This document shows, one piece after another, positions 8,313 through 16,439 of a DNA stretch of 35,587 nt. How positions within the stretch are numbered: position 1 is the stretch's first letter; each line of letters opens with the position of its first letter. Source of the stretch: JAADHY01 sp964428935 (GTDB taxonomy: Bacteria > Planctomycetota > Planctomycetia > Planctomycetales > Planctomycetaceae); the NCBI GenBank assembly GCA_964428935.1, contig CAYSAG010000015.1:1-35587 (forward strand). Direction: 5' to 3'. The notes beneath the pieces are model-generated. The model was not told where the DNA came from. It did not search any database and worked only from the letters and a program-made list of their open reading frames with translations. Both the position numbers and the translations under genes were made by a program.

Positions 8313-11300
8313 ATGAGGAACACGGCTCGTTGCGTCGTCGCACTGGGACTGCTGTTCGCAATGTGCCACCGTGGGACGGCTGCTCCGTCCGGTGACGAAA
8401 ACCTGGTCAAGAATGGTCGCTTCACTACGCTCGACTCGTGGCAGCAGAACGACACGCTGCGTCGATTTGGACGCGTCGTTCTTCTGCCGGAGGAGCACGG
8501 GGTCCGGGTCGAAAACTCCCACCACACGCAGGACGGCACCTTGTTTCAGACCATTCGCGTGCGAGGACCGGCGTGGTTAGAGATTTCCTGTCGGGTCAAG
8601 CACGGAGCGAACACGGGGGCGTCGGTGGCCGTCGTGGCCTTGGACCGTACCGGCAGGCCGCTCCAGACACTCATTCCCTTCCACATTGGAACGTGGGAAA
8701 GCACACGCTGGGACAGCTACCGCAAGACGGTCTCGCTGCCGGCTTCGACCGTGCGAGTTCGCGTGGAACTGTCTGTCCTCTGCGGCAGCTGTTCGTTCGC
8801 AGACTTGACGGTTCGGCGGGTTCCCAAACCGGCCCCCAGTCGGCCTCGCATGCACCTGTTGCCGAACCAAGGTTTTTCGGTCCAGCGGCTGGAAGTGGAG
8901 CGTCCGCTGTGGGAAATCTTGGTCGACGACTTGGACGGCGACGGGCAAGAGGAACTCGTCGCCTGCGACGTGGACGGTCAAGTCACAATTCGGGGAGTCG
9001 GCCAACCACCGACGGCCCGTTACCAGCCCGGCGCTTTGGTCCACCACTTCGCCACGGCCGACCTGAACGGGGACGGTCGGAAAGAAATTCTGCTGACGAC
9101 AACCGACCCACGGGCGTCTTTGCAGGCCATTGATTTGTCCGGGCGGCCAGTGGCGTTCTCGCAGACTCCGTGCCGCGGACTGATCGAAGCGGCGGACATG
9201 GACGCCGACGGCAAGCCGGAAGTGGCCGTGGCGGTCAGCGGCGGAGTGGCTGTTCTGGACCACCGGGGCAAGAAGCTGTGGCAGGTGGAGTACCGGTTGT
9301 CGGAGTTTCATTTTGCAGACGTTGACCCGCGTCCCGGGCTGGAGCTGGTCGTGGCGTACGGCGGCCCGCGAACGCAGTTCGTGGTCTTCAATCAGTCCGG
9401 CAAGCGACTGAAGACCGTCCAGTACAAGGACGACCGACGCATTTTCCTGCGCGAGTTTCGCGTGGCCGACGTGGACGGCGACCACGCGGCCGAAATCGTT
9501 GTCTTGCGCGACGACCACTCGGTGCTCTGCCTGCGCGGCGACCAGTTGGTTTGGAAAAACAAGCTGCCCAACGGACTTCTGGGCGACCTCGGCTTGGTCC
9601 GCGTCGCCGACTTCGTTCCGTCGCTGGACGGTCTGGAAACGGCGGTCATTGGAACGCACTACGTCTTCCTGCTCGACGCTCACGGCACCGTCGTTTACCA
9701 AAGCTCGGCGACCCGCCGCTCGGCCGACACCTTTCTGCGGCAATGGACGCCACAGAAACTTCGTCCGCTGACGGCGGTTGTCGGTGCGGGACGTCCGGCG
9801 GAGCTGTACCTCGGCTCGTCCGGCCTGCGTGACCCCGCCTACTACCGGCTGCGGTTCGGTGCCCGTGACCAACTCAGCCACTACAAAGTGCCGGACCACG
9901 AGCGGCACCTGGACGCACTCTACCAAGCGGTTCGAAGCCGACGTGCCCTGCCGGTGGTCGGCCACGCCAAGTTCAAGATTGTGTACACGAGGAATTGGGC
10001 CAAGGAGTCGGAACAGTCGCTGCGTGCCTTGCGTCGGCTGTTGGACCGTCTGGAGACGCCGTGGCTGGAGTACACGCTCATGTACGACCCGAGCGACCTG
10101 AAGGCTCACCCCCGCGGCGTCAAAATGACGACCGACCAAATCGTCGAACGGGCCAAGCTGTTTGAGCGGCTTCGGTTGCCTTTCGGGTACTTTGCCGTCC
10201 ACGGCGGACAGGCCTGGATTTCGGACGAGGCCATTGAGCGGACCATTGAGGCCGCCCCCACAATGTTCCGCTTCCTGTACGTGGCCGAGGACACCGAAGG
10301 TTTTTACGACGCTCGCTTCAAACCGTTCATGGCTTGGTGCGACCGAATGCTCAAGCTGTGCAAGCAGCACGGGCTGAGGCTGCTGTTCAAGGAAAAACAC
10401 GACACCTGGGCCGTCGTCGCTTCCGACCCCGAAATTGCGGCGCGGTGGTTCAAGCCCGAGTACCGCGACACCATTGTCCCGCTGTACTCCACGAACCAAG
10501 TTTTTGAACCCGAGGTGCAGTGGAGCGGACTGGTGGGTCTGAAGGCCGCCGGACTGTGCCGCGAATTCGGCATGTCTACTCAGTGGTGGAATTGGGGGGA
10601 GTGGAGGAACCGGGAGGTGAACGCCGCCTTCGTGTGTCCGTCGGACATTACGTTGCGACTGGAGTTGTTGGGAGCGGCGTTGGGGGCCACGTGGTTCCAC
10701 ATTGAGGGGGGCCAGCCTTACTTGGAAAACGACTTCACGAAAGGCTTCTCGCCGCTGGTCACGCGGCACCGCGAGCTGGTTTACGAGCTCATGCGCAAGG
10801 GGCTGCTCAACCCGAACCTGCCGCTGGCGAACCGAAACAAGGCCGTGGTGGTCCGTTCGTTCCACCCCGCGCTGGCCAAAGCGAAGGCCGAGGGCAGGAA
10901 AATCATTTACCCCTACCCGTGGCGGAACGAGCCGTCGCTGCGCAAAGGCTTCTTGGCTGCCGTTCAGTTGTTCGAACCCTACCGGCCCGACGCGTTCCCC
11001 CGAATTGCTTACGGCTCGAAATTCAACGGCCAGACGTGCTTTCCAACCACGCCCTACGGCTGGGTTCCAATCGTTCCCGCCGGTGTCGGGTCGCTCCAGA
11101 CGCAGCTGACCGTGGAGACGGACGGCGACCGAGTGAAAGTCGGTGGACGGTGGCGGCAGGCCGACGAGGCTGTGTCGGAGATTCGAGACGTGTTCCGTCG
11201 TGGAGCGGGGGACTTGCCGTTACAAGCGACCGGAGCTTGCGTCGCCGTCCGAGGTCCGTTGGACGACGGACACCAGTACCTGGTCTACCTGCTCGACCCC

Positions 11301-11468
11301 GGCTACCTGGCGCCGCAAGGTGCGACGGCAACGCTGAGGGCGCAAGACGGCCGGACCTTGCAGGCGGTCGACCTGGTGACGGGGCAGACGGTGCCCTGCC
11401 GTGGCGGGTCGTGTACGGTGCGAATTGAGCCGGGCGCGTTCCGGGTTCTGAAGGTCACATTAAGGTGA
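8313..11468 (+). CDS. Secreted modular protein: jelly-roll, FG-GAP-like beta-propeller and putative glycosidase domain
   Basis: 1051 residues from ATG 8313, preceded by AAGGGA. A Sec signal spans about residues 1-24. Residues 28-168 resemble a carbohydrate-binding jelly-roll (NLVKNGRF opening, TVSLPAS and VRVELSV strands). Residues 200-510 hold repeated DxDxDG-type loops (DLDGDG near 207, DLNGDG near 250, DMDADG near 295, DVDGD near 386), the signature of an FG-GAP/VCBS-like propeller. Residues 545-960 are an alpha/beta region with many Trp, Asp and Glu, for example the segments near VHGGQAWISDE and STQWWNWGEW, compatible with a TIM-barrel hydrolase. A short beta-rich tail follows. The propeller plus large unknown catalytic module recalls lambda-carrageenase (GH150), but this is recollection of architecture, not a demonstrated match. 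Likely periplasmic or extracellular polysaccharide degradation; the substrate cannot be read from sequence. Confidence 0.8.
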   Translation: MRNTARCVVALGLLFAMCHRGTAAPSGDENLVKNGRFTTLDSWQQNDTLRRFGRVVLLPEEHGVRVENSHHTQDGTLFQTIRVRGPAWLEISCRVKHGANTGASVAVVALDRTGRPLQTLIPFHIGTWESTRWDSYRKTVSLPASTVRVRVELSVLCGSCSFADLTVRRVPKPAPSRPRMHLLPNQGFSVQRLEVERPLWEILVDDLDGDGQEELVACDVDGQVTIRGVGQPPTARYQPGALVHHFATADLNGDGRKEILLTTTDPRASLQAIDLSGRPVAFSQTPCRGLIEAADMDADGKPEVAVAVSGGVAVLDHRGKKLWQVEYRLSEFHFADVDPRPGLELVVAYGGPRTQFVVFNQSGKRLKTVQYKDDRRIFLREFRVADVDGDHAAEIVVLRDDHSVLCLRGDQLVWKNKLPNGLLGDLGLVRVADFVPSLDGLETAVIGTHYVFLLDAHGTVVYQSSATRRSADTFLRQWTPQKLRPLTAVVGAGRPAELYLGSSGLRDPAYYRLRFGARDQLSHYKVPDHERHLDALYQAVRSRRALPVVGHAKFKIVYTRNWAKESEQSLRALRRLLDRLETPWLEYTLMYDPSDLKAHPRGVKMTTDQIVERAKLFERLRLPFGYFAVHGGQAWISDEAIERTIEAAPTMFRFLYVAEDTEGFYDARFKPFMAWCDRMLKLCKQHGLRLLFKEKHDTWAVVASDPEIAARWFKPEYRDTIVPLYSTNQVFEPEVQWSGLVGLKAAGLCREFGMSTQWWNWGEWRNREVNAAFVCPSDITLRLELLGAALGATWFHIEGGQPYLENDFTKGFSPLVTRHRELVYELMRKGLLNPNLPLANRNKAVVVRSFHPALAKAKAEGRKIIYPYPWRNEPSLRKGFLAAVQLFEPYRPDAFPRIAYGSKFNGQTCFPTTPYGWVPIVPAGVGSLQTQLTVETDGDRVKVGGRWRQADEAVSEIRDVFRRGAGDLPLQATGACVAVRGPLDDGHQYLVYLLDPGYLAPQGATATLRAQDGRTLQAVDLVTGQTVPCRGGSCTVRIEPGAFRVLKVTLR

Positions 11469-11549
11469 GCCGGGCTGGGCGACCGGTTGAGGAACGAGAC
11501 AGAGGGACACACGGAAGTGCGTTGCGCCGGTTGACTGCGGTTCGGAGGA

Positions 11550-11565
11550 CCCGGCTCTTGCCGGG
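11550..11565 (+). terminator. Hairpin 82 bp after the secreted protein gene
   Basis: CCCGGC-TCTT-GCCGGG forms a perfect six-pair stem with a tetraloop. No T-run follows, so it may be an RNA-stabilising or pausing structure rather than an intrinsic terminator. Confidence 0.35.
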
Positions 11566-11765
11566 CCGTGGCGTCTGGGGGCGCGGGTTGGGACGCACGC
11601 GGAGGACCGCGTTTCTCCGAGACCGTGCTGCTTTTCGGGACTTGTGAGACAAGGACTTACGGCGATCAGGTCTTGAGCGGGAGCTGGAAAAAAACAAGAA
11701 CTTCTTTGTCGTTCAAGAATCCAACCCGCTGCGGTGGTGTGTACTTTTCGACAGGAGGCCGAAGG

Positions 11766-11855
11766 ATGAAAGAGCGAAAGGAGGCGTACAAGAGCGACAG
11801 GACGTTGCCAAGGGCTCGGATTCATCGCGGTTTCGATTTGGGCTGGGGGAGGTGA
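11766..11855 (+). CDS. Possible 29-residue basic peptide
   Basis: An ATG at 11766 follows a perfect AGGAGG (11753-11758) at a seven-base spacing and opens a 29-codon frame ending in TGA. The peptide is basic and polar (MKERKEAYKSDR at its start), with no membrane segment and no family I recognise. The ribosome-binding site is as good as any in the window, but the peptide could be chance or a leader. Its codons are richer in A and G than the neighbouring genes, which argues against a typical gene. Confidence 0.2.
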   Translation: MKERKEAYKSDRTLPRARIHRGFDLGWGR

Positions 11856-12438
11856 CGGAGCGACCGACCGTTCGGACTGTCGGTCTGGAGCGGCGTGGCT
11901 GGGTGGGGCTGCCACTTTGACAACGTTCCTGCTGGCCGGAGGCGTCCTCAGACTGCCTAGCTGGCAGTTGGCTGCAAGTCGCCGGACGGCTTCGCCCGGG
12001 GCAGTCGTCGCTAGTGCTGCCAAGGAAAAGGGTTACATCGCCTTGGGGCTGAGAACGCGGTCGGTGGAACGGCCGTTGCAATTTCGGCCCGTCAAATTTT
12101 TCTCTCGTGTGCCCGCGGCGTCGAACACGCTGCGAATGGCTGGTGAGCGATGACGAGCAAGCGGGCATTCGGGCCAGCGGCCCGGACTCGCTTGCGGGCT
12201 TCTTTCTGCAACGGGTCGGTTTTGGCCGCGGGCGGCTGGGAAAGGCGGCCAACTGGGAACGTCACTTTCTAGGAGGGCTTCTTGAGCCGCCGTCTGGGGT
12301 GGTCTTGGGTAGCTTGGTCGGAGCAGAACGGTTGCGGCGAGAGTGCCTGGAGCGGTGGGCGGTGGCGTCCGCCCGTTCGCGGTCGTCTCTCCGGTCAACC
12401 CACTGCTGGCTCCGGCCCCAGTTTGAAGGAGCGAACCA

Positions 12439-13587
12439 ATGCGCATTGGGTACATTTCCAGTTACCCGCCGATTGAGTGCGGAGTGGCTACGTACACGCA
12501 GTACCTGACCGACGCCATGCGACAACTGAAGCAGGAGGTCTACATTGTCGCTCACCAAGGCGCGGCGGGCCGGAACGTTTTTCCGTCTTTCGACTACGAC
12601 GACGCCGACCTGGCCGAGCGTGCTTTTCGGACAATGGTCCGGCTGACGCCCGACGTGGTGCACATTCAGCACGAGTTTGGCCTTTACGGCAAGCACGCGG
12701 GAGTGGCCGTCGTTCCGCTGTTGATTCAGTTCCGTCAGGTGGGCATTCCGGTCGTCACCACGCTGCACACCGTCTACCAGCAAATCCCCGACTACCAAAA
12801 GGAACTGCTGAGGGCCATTACGACGCATTCCGACCGGCTGATTGTGCACGAGCCTTACCAGTTGGAGTCGTTGAGGACACAGATTGGCTCGTACGTGACC
12901 GACAAGACGGTCGTCATTCCCCACGGGGCTCGCTTGGTCGACCCGGTGCCCGCCGCCAAGGAGAAACTGGACCTCCCACCCGACGCCAAAGTAGTTTTGC
13001 TGATTGGCTACTTCCGACCCTCGAAAAACTTCGAGCTCATCATCGACCTGTTCCCACGGATTCTGGAACGCTGTCCGGACGCGTACCTGGTGGTTGCTGG
13101 AAAGGTCCGCGGCAACGAACACTTGGAGTACCGCGACATGCTCATGCGGCGGCTGGTCGAATCGCCGGCCCGCGAACACATTCGACTGGTTCGCGGACAG
13201 CTTCCGCAGCCGGTGTTTGACTTGATTCTCTCGTCTGCCGACGTCGTAGCCTTGCCGTACAAGATCGTCTCGCAAAGCGGAATCATGGCTCACTGCTTGG
13301 CTTTTGGAAAGCCGATTGTGACCAGTCGAAACCGGGCGACCGAGCTGCTGATGGGCCGCTGCGACGCCGGCGTGCTGTGCAGCGAGCCCGGCGACTTCGT
13401 GGACGCCATTGTCCGAGTCTTGACCGACTCGAAGCTGGCCGCGCAGCTTTCGGAAAACGCCCGAGCCTACGTGCGCGACGAAATCGCTTGGCCAATCATT
13501 GCCAAGAGAACGCTGGAGGTGTACCGGTCGCTGGTCGACTTCGAGTTGGAGGAACTAGAAAAGGTGCACGTGGTGCAACTGGAGTGA
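12439..13587 (+). CDS. Glycosyltransferase family 4 (GT-B fold)
   Basis: 382 residues, ATG at 12439 with AAGGAG eight to thirteen bases upstream. The N-terminal domain starts with MRIGYISSYPP and the glycine-containing acceptor loop ECGVATYT, followed by VVHIQHEFGLYG. The C-terminal nucleotide-sugar domain has LLIGYFRPSKNFELII and a carboxylate-containing region around VVALPYKIVSQSGIMAHCLAFGKP, which corresponds to the GT4 donor-binding segment. GT4 enzymes transfer sugars with retention from NDP-sugars in the cytoplasm. The donor cannot be told from sequence. It is followed after 254 bp on the same strand by a GH130 phosphorylase, so the two probably act on the same glycoside, perhaps mannose-containing (inference from GH130 chemistry). 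The last residues are acidic and helical (FELEELEKVHVVQLE). Confidence 0.92.
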   Translation: MRIGYISSYPPIECGVATYTQYLTDAMRQLKQEVYIVAHQGAAGRNVFPSFDYDDADLAERAFRTMVRLTPDVVHIQHEFGLYGKHAGVAVVPLLIQFRQVGIPVVTTLHTVYQQIPDYQKELLRAITTHSDRLIVHEPYQLESLRTQIGSYVTDKTVVIPHGARLVDPVPAAKEKLDLPPDAKVVLLIGYFRPSKNFELIIDLFPRILERCPDAYLVVAGKVRGNEHLEYRDMLMRRLVESPAREHIRLVRGQLPQPVFDLILSSADVVALPYKIVSQSGIMAHCLAFGKPIVTSRNRATELLMGRCDAGVLCSEPGDFVDAIVRVLTDSKLAAQLSENARAYVRDEIAWPIIAKRTLEVYRSLVDFELEELEKVHVVQLE

Positions 13588-13841
13588 ACCGGGCGGCCTG
13601 CGAAGCGACGGGACGAGCAAGGGCGAGCTGGGGTAGAGAACGCCGACGGGCTCGGCACGCCGGTCACCCGCTTTTCTGGCCGACCGCACCGTGCCAGCGA
13701 ACTGCTCTTGCTTCGCTCCAAACGGATTTGCATTCTCTTTTCTTTCGTGTTTCTGACCTCTTTTGTGTCTCCGAAGTGCTCGCGGTTTCAGAACGGGGTA
13801 GCCACGAATCAGTTTGAAAGAACGGAGTTGGAACGAGAGCC

Positions 13842-14798
13842 GTGACGAAGTTGTACTTGCCGTTTCGTCGTTACCACCGGAACCCGATTCTTACGGCGGA
13901 GGACATTCCGTACCACTGCAACACGGTGTTCAACGCAGCAGCGTGCCGCTTTCGGGGAAAGTACCTGCTGCTGCTTCGAGTCGAAGGGTTGGACGGCCAC
14001 AGCCACTTCACCTTGGCTCACTCCGACGACGGTTACAGCTTCGCCGTCGAGCGCCAGCCGTGGGTGCTGCCCAGTACGGACCCGGAGTTTGAGCCGTACG
14101 AGCGTTACGGAATCGAGGACCCTCGCATTACCCAAATCGGTGACGAGTACTACGTCGTGTACACGGCGTTCGGGCCGTTCGGTCCACGCGTGGCCATTGC
14201 TCGCACCAAGGACTTTCGCTCGTTCGAACGAATTGCATTGGCCACGGAAACCGACAACAAGGACGCCGTGCTGTTTCCGGAAAAAATCAACGGCCAGTAC
14301 GTCATGCTCGACCGGCCCGGCGGCTTGGGAGGCCAGGCCGGTTGCATTTGGATTACGTACTCGCCGGACCTGATTCACTGGGGGCGAGCTCGCGTGTTGC
14401 TCTCCCCTCGAGCCGGTTGGGGCAATTCGAAACTCGGAACGTGCACACCACCCATCAAGACCGAACGCGGCTGGCTGGTTCTGTACCACGGCGTTCGAGT
14501 CACGGCTGCCGGTCGTCTTTACCGAATCGGTGCCATGCTGCTCGACTTGGAAGACCCCAGCCGCGTGATTGGCTTCACGCCACACTTCATTTTCGGGCCG
14601 GAAGAAATCTACGAGCGAACGGGAGACGTGCCGAACGTGGTCTTTCCGTGCGGTCACGTCATTGAGCCGGACGGAATGCTGCGAATCTACTACGGAGCGG
14701 CCGACACGTGCATTGGTGTGGCGGAGGCGTACCTGGAGGAGGTCGTGGAATTGGCGAGCACTTGTCCCGAGGATGCCCCGGAGTGCCCCACCGACTGA
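13842..14798 (+). CDS. GH130 family beta-mannoside phosphorylase-like enzyme
   Basis: 318 residues from a GTG at 13842; the site before it is only a weak GAGAG, but upstream in-frame sequence is not family-like. The five-bladed propeller signature is clear: HCNTVFNAA (25-33), LLLRVEG with phosphate-site Arg46, RYGIEDPRI with the proposed catalytic acid Asp93, the NKDAVLFPEK block (139-148), TPPIKT with Lys207 and LYHGVR with His217. Arg, Lys and His at these places bind phosphate in characterised GH130 enzymes, so phosphorolysis is more likely than hydrolysis. Known members cleave beta-mannosyl linkages and release mannose 1-phosphate. No signal peptide, so cytoplasmic. The specific glycan is unknown. 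The pyrimidine-rich 13730-13775 stretch upstream may be part of its own promoter region. Confidence 0.93.
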   Translation: MTKLYLPFRRYHRNPILTAEDIPYHCNTVFNAAACRFRGKYLLLLRVEGLDGHSHFTLAHSDDGYSFAVERQPWVLPSTDPEFEPYERYGIEDPRITQIGDEYYVVYTAFGPFGPRVAIARTKDFRSFERIALATETDNKDAVLFPEKINGQYVMLDRPGGLGGQAGCIWITYSPDLIHWGRARVLLSPRAGWGNSKLGTCTPPIKTERGWLVLYHGVRVTAAGRLYRIGAMLLDLEDPSRVIGFTPHFIFGPEEIYERTGDVPNVVFPCGHVIEPDGMLRIYYGAADTCIGVAEAYLEEVVELASTCPEDAPECPTD

Positions 14799-14928
14799 CG
14801 ACGCGTTCTCGCTGTGCGACCAAGCGGTCCTTGCCGGACTGCTACGTTGTGGCCGACTGCGGGTGGCGGCGGGCAGCCTCCTGCCGCGAGAGCCTTCGCG
14901 AACGGCTGGTCTCGGGCCGCCGAATGAC

Positions 14929-14956
14929 TTGTCTTGCTGGAACGGAGTGGTATACT
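14929..14956 (+). promoter_or_regulatory. Promoter of tRNA-Lys
   Basis: TTGTCT (14929-14934), a 16-base spacer and TATACT (14951-14956) match a housekeeping sigma-70-type promoter (4/6 and 5/6). The expected start is about 20 bases before the mature tRNA end. Confidence 0.65.
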
Positions 14957-14984
14957 TCTACGCCGAACAGCACAAGAACTGGTT

Positions 14985-15057
14985 GCCCCCTTAGCTCAAC
15001 TGGTAGAGCAACTGACTCTTAATCAGTAGGTTCGAGGTTCGAGTCCTCGAGGGGGCA
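14985..15057 (+). tRNA. tRNA-Lys (anticodon CTT)
   Basis: The full cloverleaf is present. The acceptor stem GCCCCCT pairs with AGGGGGC over seven bases, with discriminator A at 15057. The D arm is GCTC...GAGC, and the anticodon stem ACTGA/TCAGT encloses the loop CTCTTAA with anticodon CTT at 15018-15020. The T arm contains GTTCGAGTC. CCA is not encoded. It reads AAG codons. It has its own promoter and an intrinsic terminator, so it is a single-gene transcript. It also marks the left side of the GATC-rich block described in the findings. Confidence 0.98.
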
Positions 15058-15059
15058 CT

Positions 15060-15086
15060 GCCAACGCAAGAAAGCCAACGCAAGAA
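15060..15086 (+). repeat. 14-bp-period tandem duplication after the tRNA
   Basis: GCCAACGCAAGAA is present at 15060-15072 and 15074-15086, separated by one A, between the tRNA 3' end and the terminator stem. Same period as the duplication at 8271-8298 but unrelated sequence. Confidence 0.85.
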
Positions 15087-15118
15087 GGCTCTCGCGAGGA
15101 GCGAGAGCCTTGTTTTTT
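15085..15118 (+). terminator. Strong intrinsic terminator of tRNA-Lys
   Basis: AAGGCTCTCGC (15085-15095) pairs perfectly over 11 bases with GCGAGAGCCTT (15101-15111) around a GAGGA loop, followed by G and six T (15113-15118). This is the clearest rho-independent terminator in the window. Confidence 0.93.
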
Positions 15119-15292
15119 GCGCCGACTGCCGGCCAGTGAATGCTTTTGCGCGAGCTGGTCAGTGTTTCCAAAACGAACGCAAGGCGACAGGCGTGGACTG
15201 GAAAGGAGCTCCGCGAACGTCCCGACGGGCTGCAAGCGGCCGTCGGCAGCGGCCCAGAACGCCGGCCCCTGTGGGCCTGGTCTTGTGCGCTC

Positions 15293-15313
15293 CGAGCCGA
15301 GCGGAACGGCTCG
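15293..15313 (-). terminator. Hairpin directly after the mcsB stop codon
   Basis: CGAGCCG and CGGCTCG (seven pairs, seven-base loop) lie immediately beyond the mcsB stop. No T-run follows on the minus strand, so it may protect the 3' end rather than terminate by itself. Confidence 0.4.
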
Positions 15314-16390
15314 TCAATTCTCCTCGAACGGCTCCAGCGGTTGACCGGACAGGCGTCGGCGCAAGTAGCGAGCTCGAGCAACGTTACGTTCGGCGGAGTC
15401 CAGACGTCGGCCTTGCAGCTTCTGCAGGTGAGCTGGCTGCGTGTGAATGAAAAGTTCGTTCAGCAGCGGGATTTCAACGTCGTCAATGAGCCCCAAGTTG
15501 ACGCCCAGCCGCAAGCTCGACAGCAACTGCATGGTCTCTTCGGAGCTGATCGTCTGAGCGTTTCGCAGGATGCCGTAGGCCCGTGACACCTGGTCGTGCA
15601 GCTCACGTTTTCGGTCTTTCAGCAGGACGTCGCGGACCCGCCGTTCGTAGTTGATGACATTCGGTACGACGGCCTTCAGACTTTCCAGCAGTTCTTCTTC
15701 GCTCTTGCCCAGCGTCACCTGGTTCGAAATCTGGTAGAAGTCGCCCATGGCCTGGCTGCCTTCGCCGTAGAGGCCACGGACGGTCAAGTTGATTTTTTGC
15801 AGAGCGCCGAGCACCTTGCGGATTTCATTGGTCAGAGCTAGAGCGGGCAGATGCATCATAACGCTGACCCGAATGCCCGTACCGACGTTGGTCGGGCAGG
15901 CGGTCAGGTAGCCCAGTCGCTCACTGAAGGCGTACGTGACGCGAGCTTCAATGGCGTCGTCGATTTCGCTGATTTCTTGCCAGCACTCGTCGAGCGACAG
16001 GCCGCTGTGGAGGACCTGGATTCGCAGGTGGTCCTCCTCGTTGACCATGACGCTCAGGCTTTCCTCCTGCGAAACACACACTCCCCGCGGCCCGCGTCCC
16101 TCCGCCAGCTCGCGACTGATCAACTGCCGCTCAACCAACAACTGCCGATCCAGCTCTTCCAGCTCGTCGACCTTCACGTATGAGAGCTTTCGACCGACCG
16201 GCAACTTGAGCAGCGTGTCTCGGAGCAGCCGCTCGATTTCACCACGTAGCGTTTCGTCCGCCCGGACGGCGAACGGGTACTTTGCCAAATTGCGTGCCAA
16301 ACGAACGCGGCTGGAGATCACGATGTCCGATTCGGGCCCTGTTCCCCGAAGCCACTCGCTGCTCCTTCGGCACAGGCTGTCCAAGTCCAT
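15314..16390 (-). CDS. mcsB: Protein arginine kinase McsB
   Basis: 358 residues, full length for McsB. It belongs to the ATP:guanido phosphotransferase family and phosphorylates arginines in proteins, marking them for ClpCP degradation in Firmicutes. Visible motifs are SSRVRLARN (26-34), the NEEDHLRIQ segment (117-125) and the catalytic loop CPTNVGTGIR with Cys165, all in the expected order. The C-terminal region contains the arginine-phosphate-binding type helices (ERRVRDVLL and following). No membrane segment. It sits 49 bp downstream of mcsA on the same strand, the usual arrangement, and the pair is surely co-transcribed. The clpC and ctsR genes that often accompany the pair in Firmicutes are not in the window. 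Codon usage here includes more ATC and GAT than in genes outside 15.5-21 kb. Confidence 0.96.
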   Translation of the reverse strand: MDLDSLCRRSSEWLRGTGPESDIVISSRVRLARNLAKYPFAVRADETLRGEIERLLRDTLLKLPVGRKLSYVKVDELEELDRQLLVERQLISRELAEGRGPRGVCVSQEESLSVMVNEEDHLRIQVLHSGLSLDECWQEISEIDDAIEARVTYAFSERLGYLTACPTNVGTGIRVSVMMHLPALALTNEIRKVLGALQKINLTVRGLYGEGSQAMGDFYQISNQVTLGKSEEELLESLKAVVPNVINYERRVRDVLLKDRKRELHDQVSRAYGILRNAQTISSEETMQLLSSLRLGVNLGLIDDVEIPLLNELFIHTQPAHLQKLQGRRLDSAERNVARARYLRRRLSGQPLEPFEEN

Positions 16391-16439
16391 CGTGATCTCC
16401 TCGCCTCACCGGACAGAACGCTCATCAGCCCGTCAACGT

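Larger units (their letters stand above)
11469..12438. other. 970-bp gap between the secreted protein and the GT4 gene
   Basis: The longest gene-free stretch. It contains a hairpin near the left end, a possible 29-codon reading frame with an excellent Shine-Dalgarno at 11766, and one of the few GATC sites outside the 15.5-21 kb block. The minus-strand open frames are Arg/Ser/Pro-rich and lack plausible starts. Apart from these I see nothing identifiable. Confidence 0.5.

Noticed and set aside
8577..10865. A 762-codon minus-strand frame opposite the secreted modular protein
   Set aside because: The plus strand has a signal peptide, calcium-loop repeats and a Shine-Dalgarno; the minus frame has only low-complexity shadow sequence.
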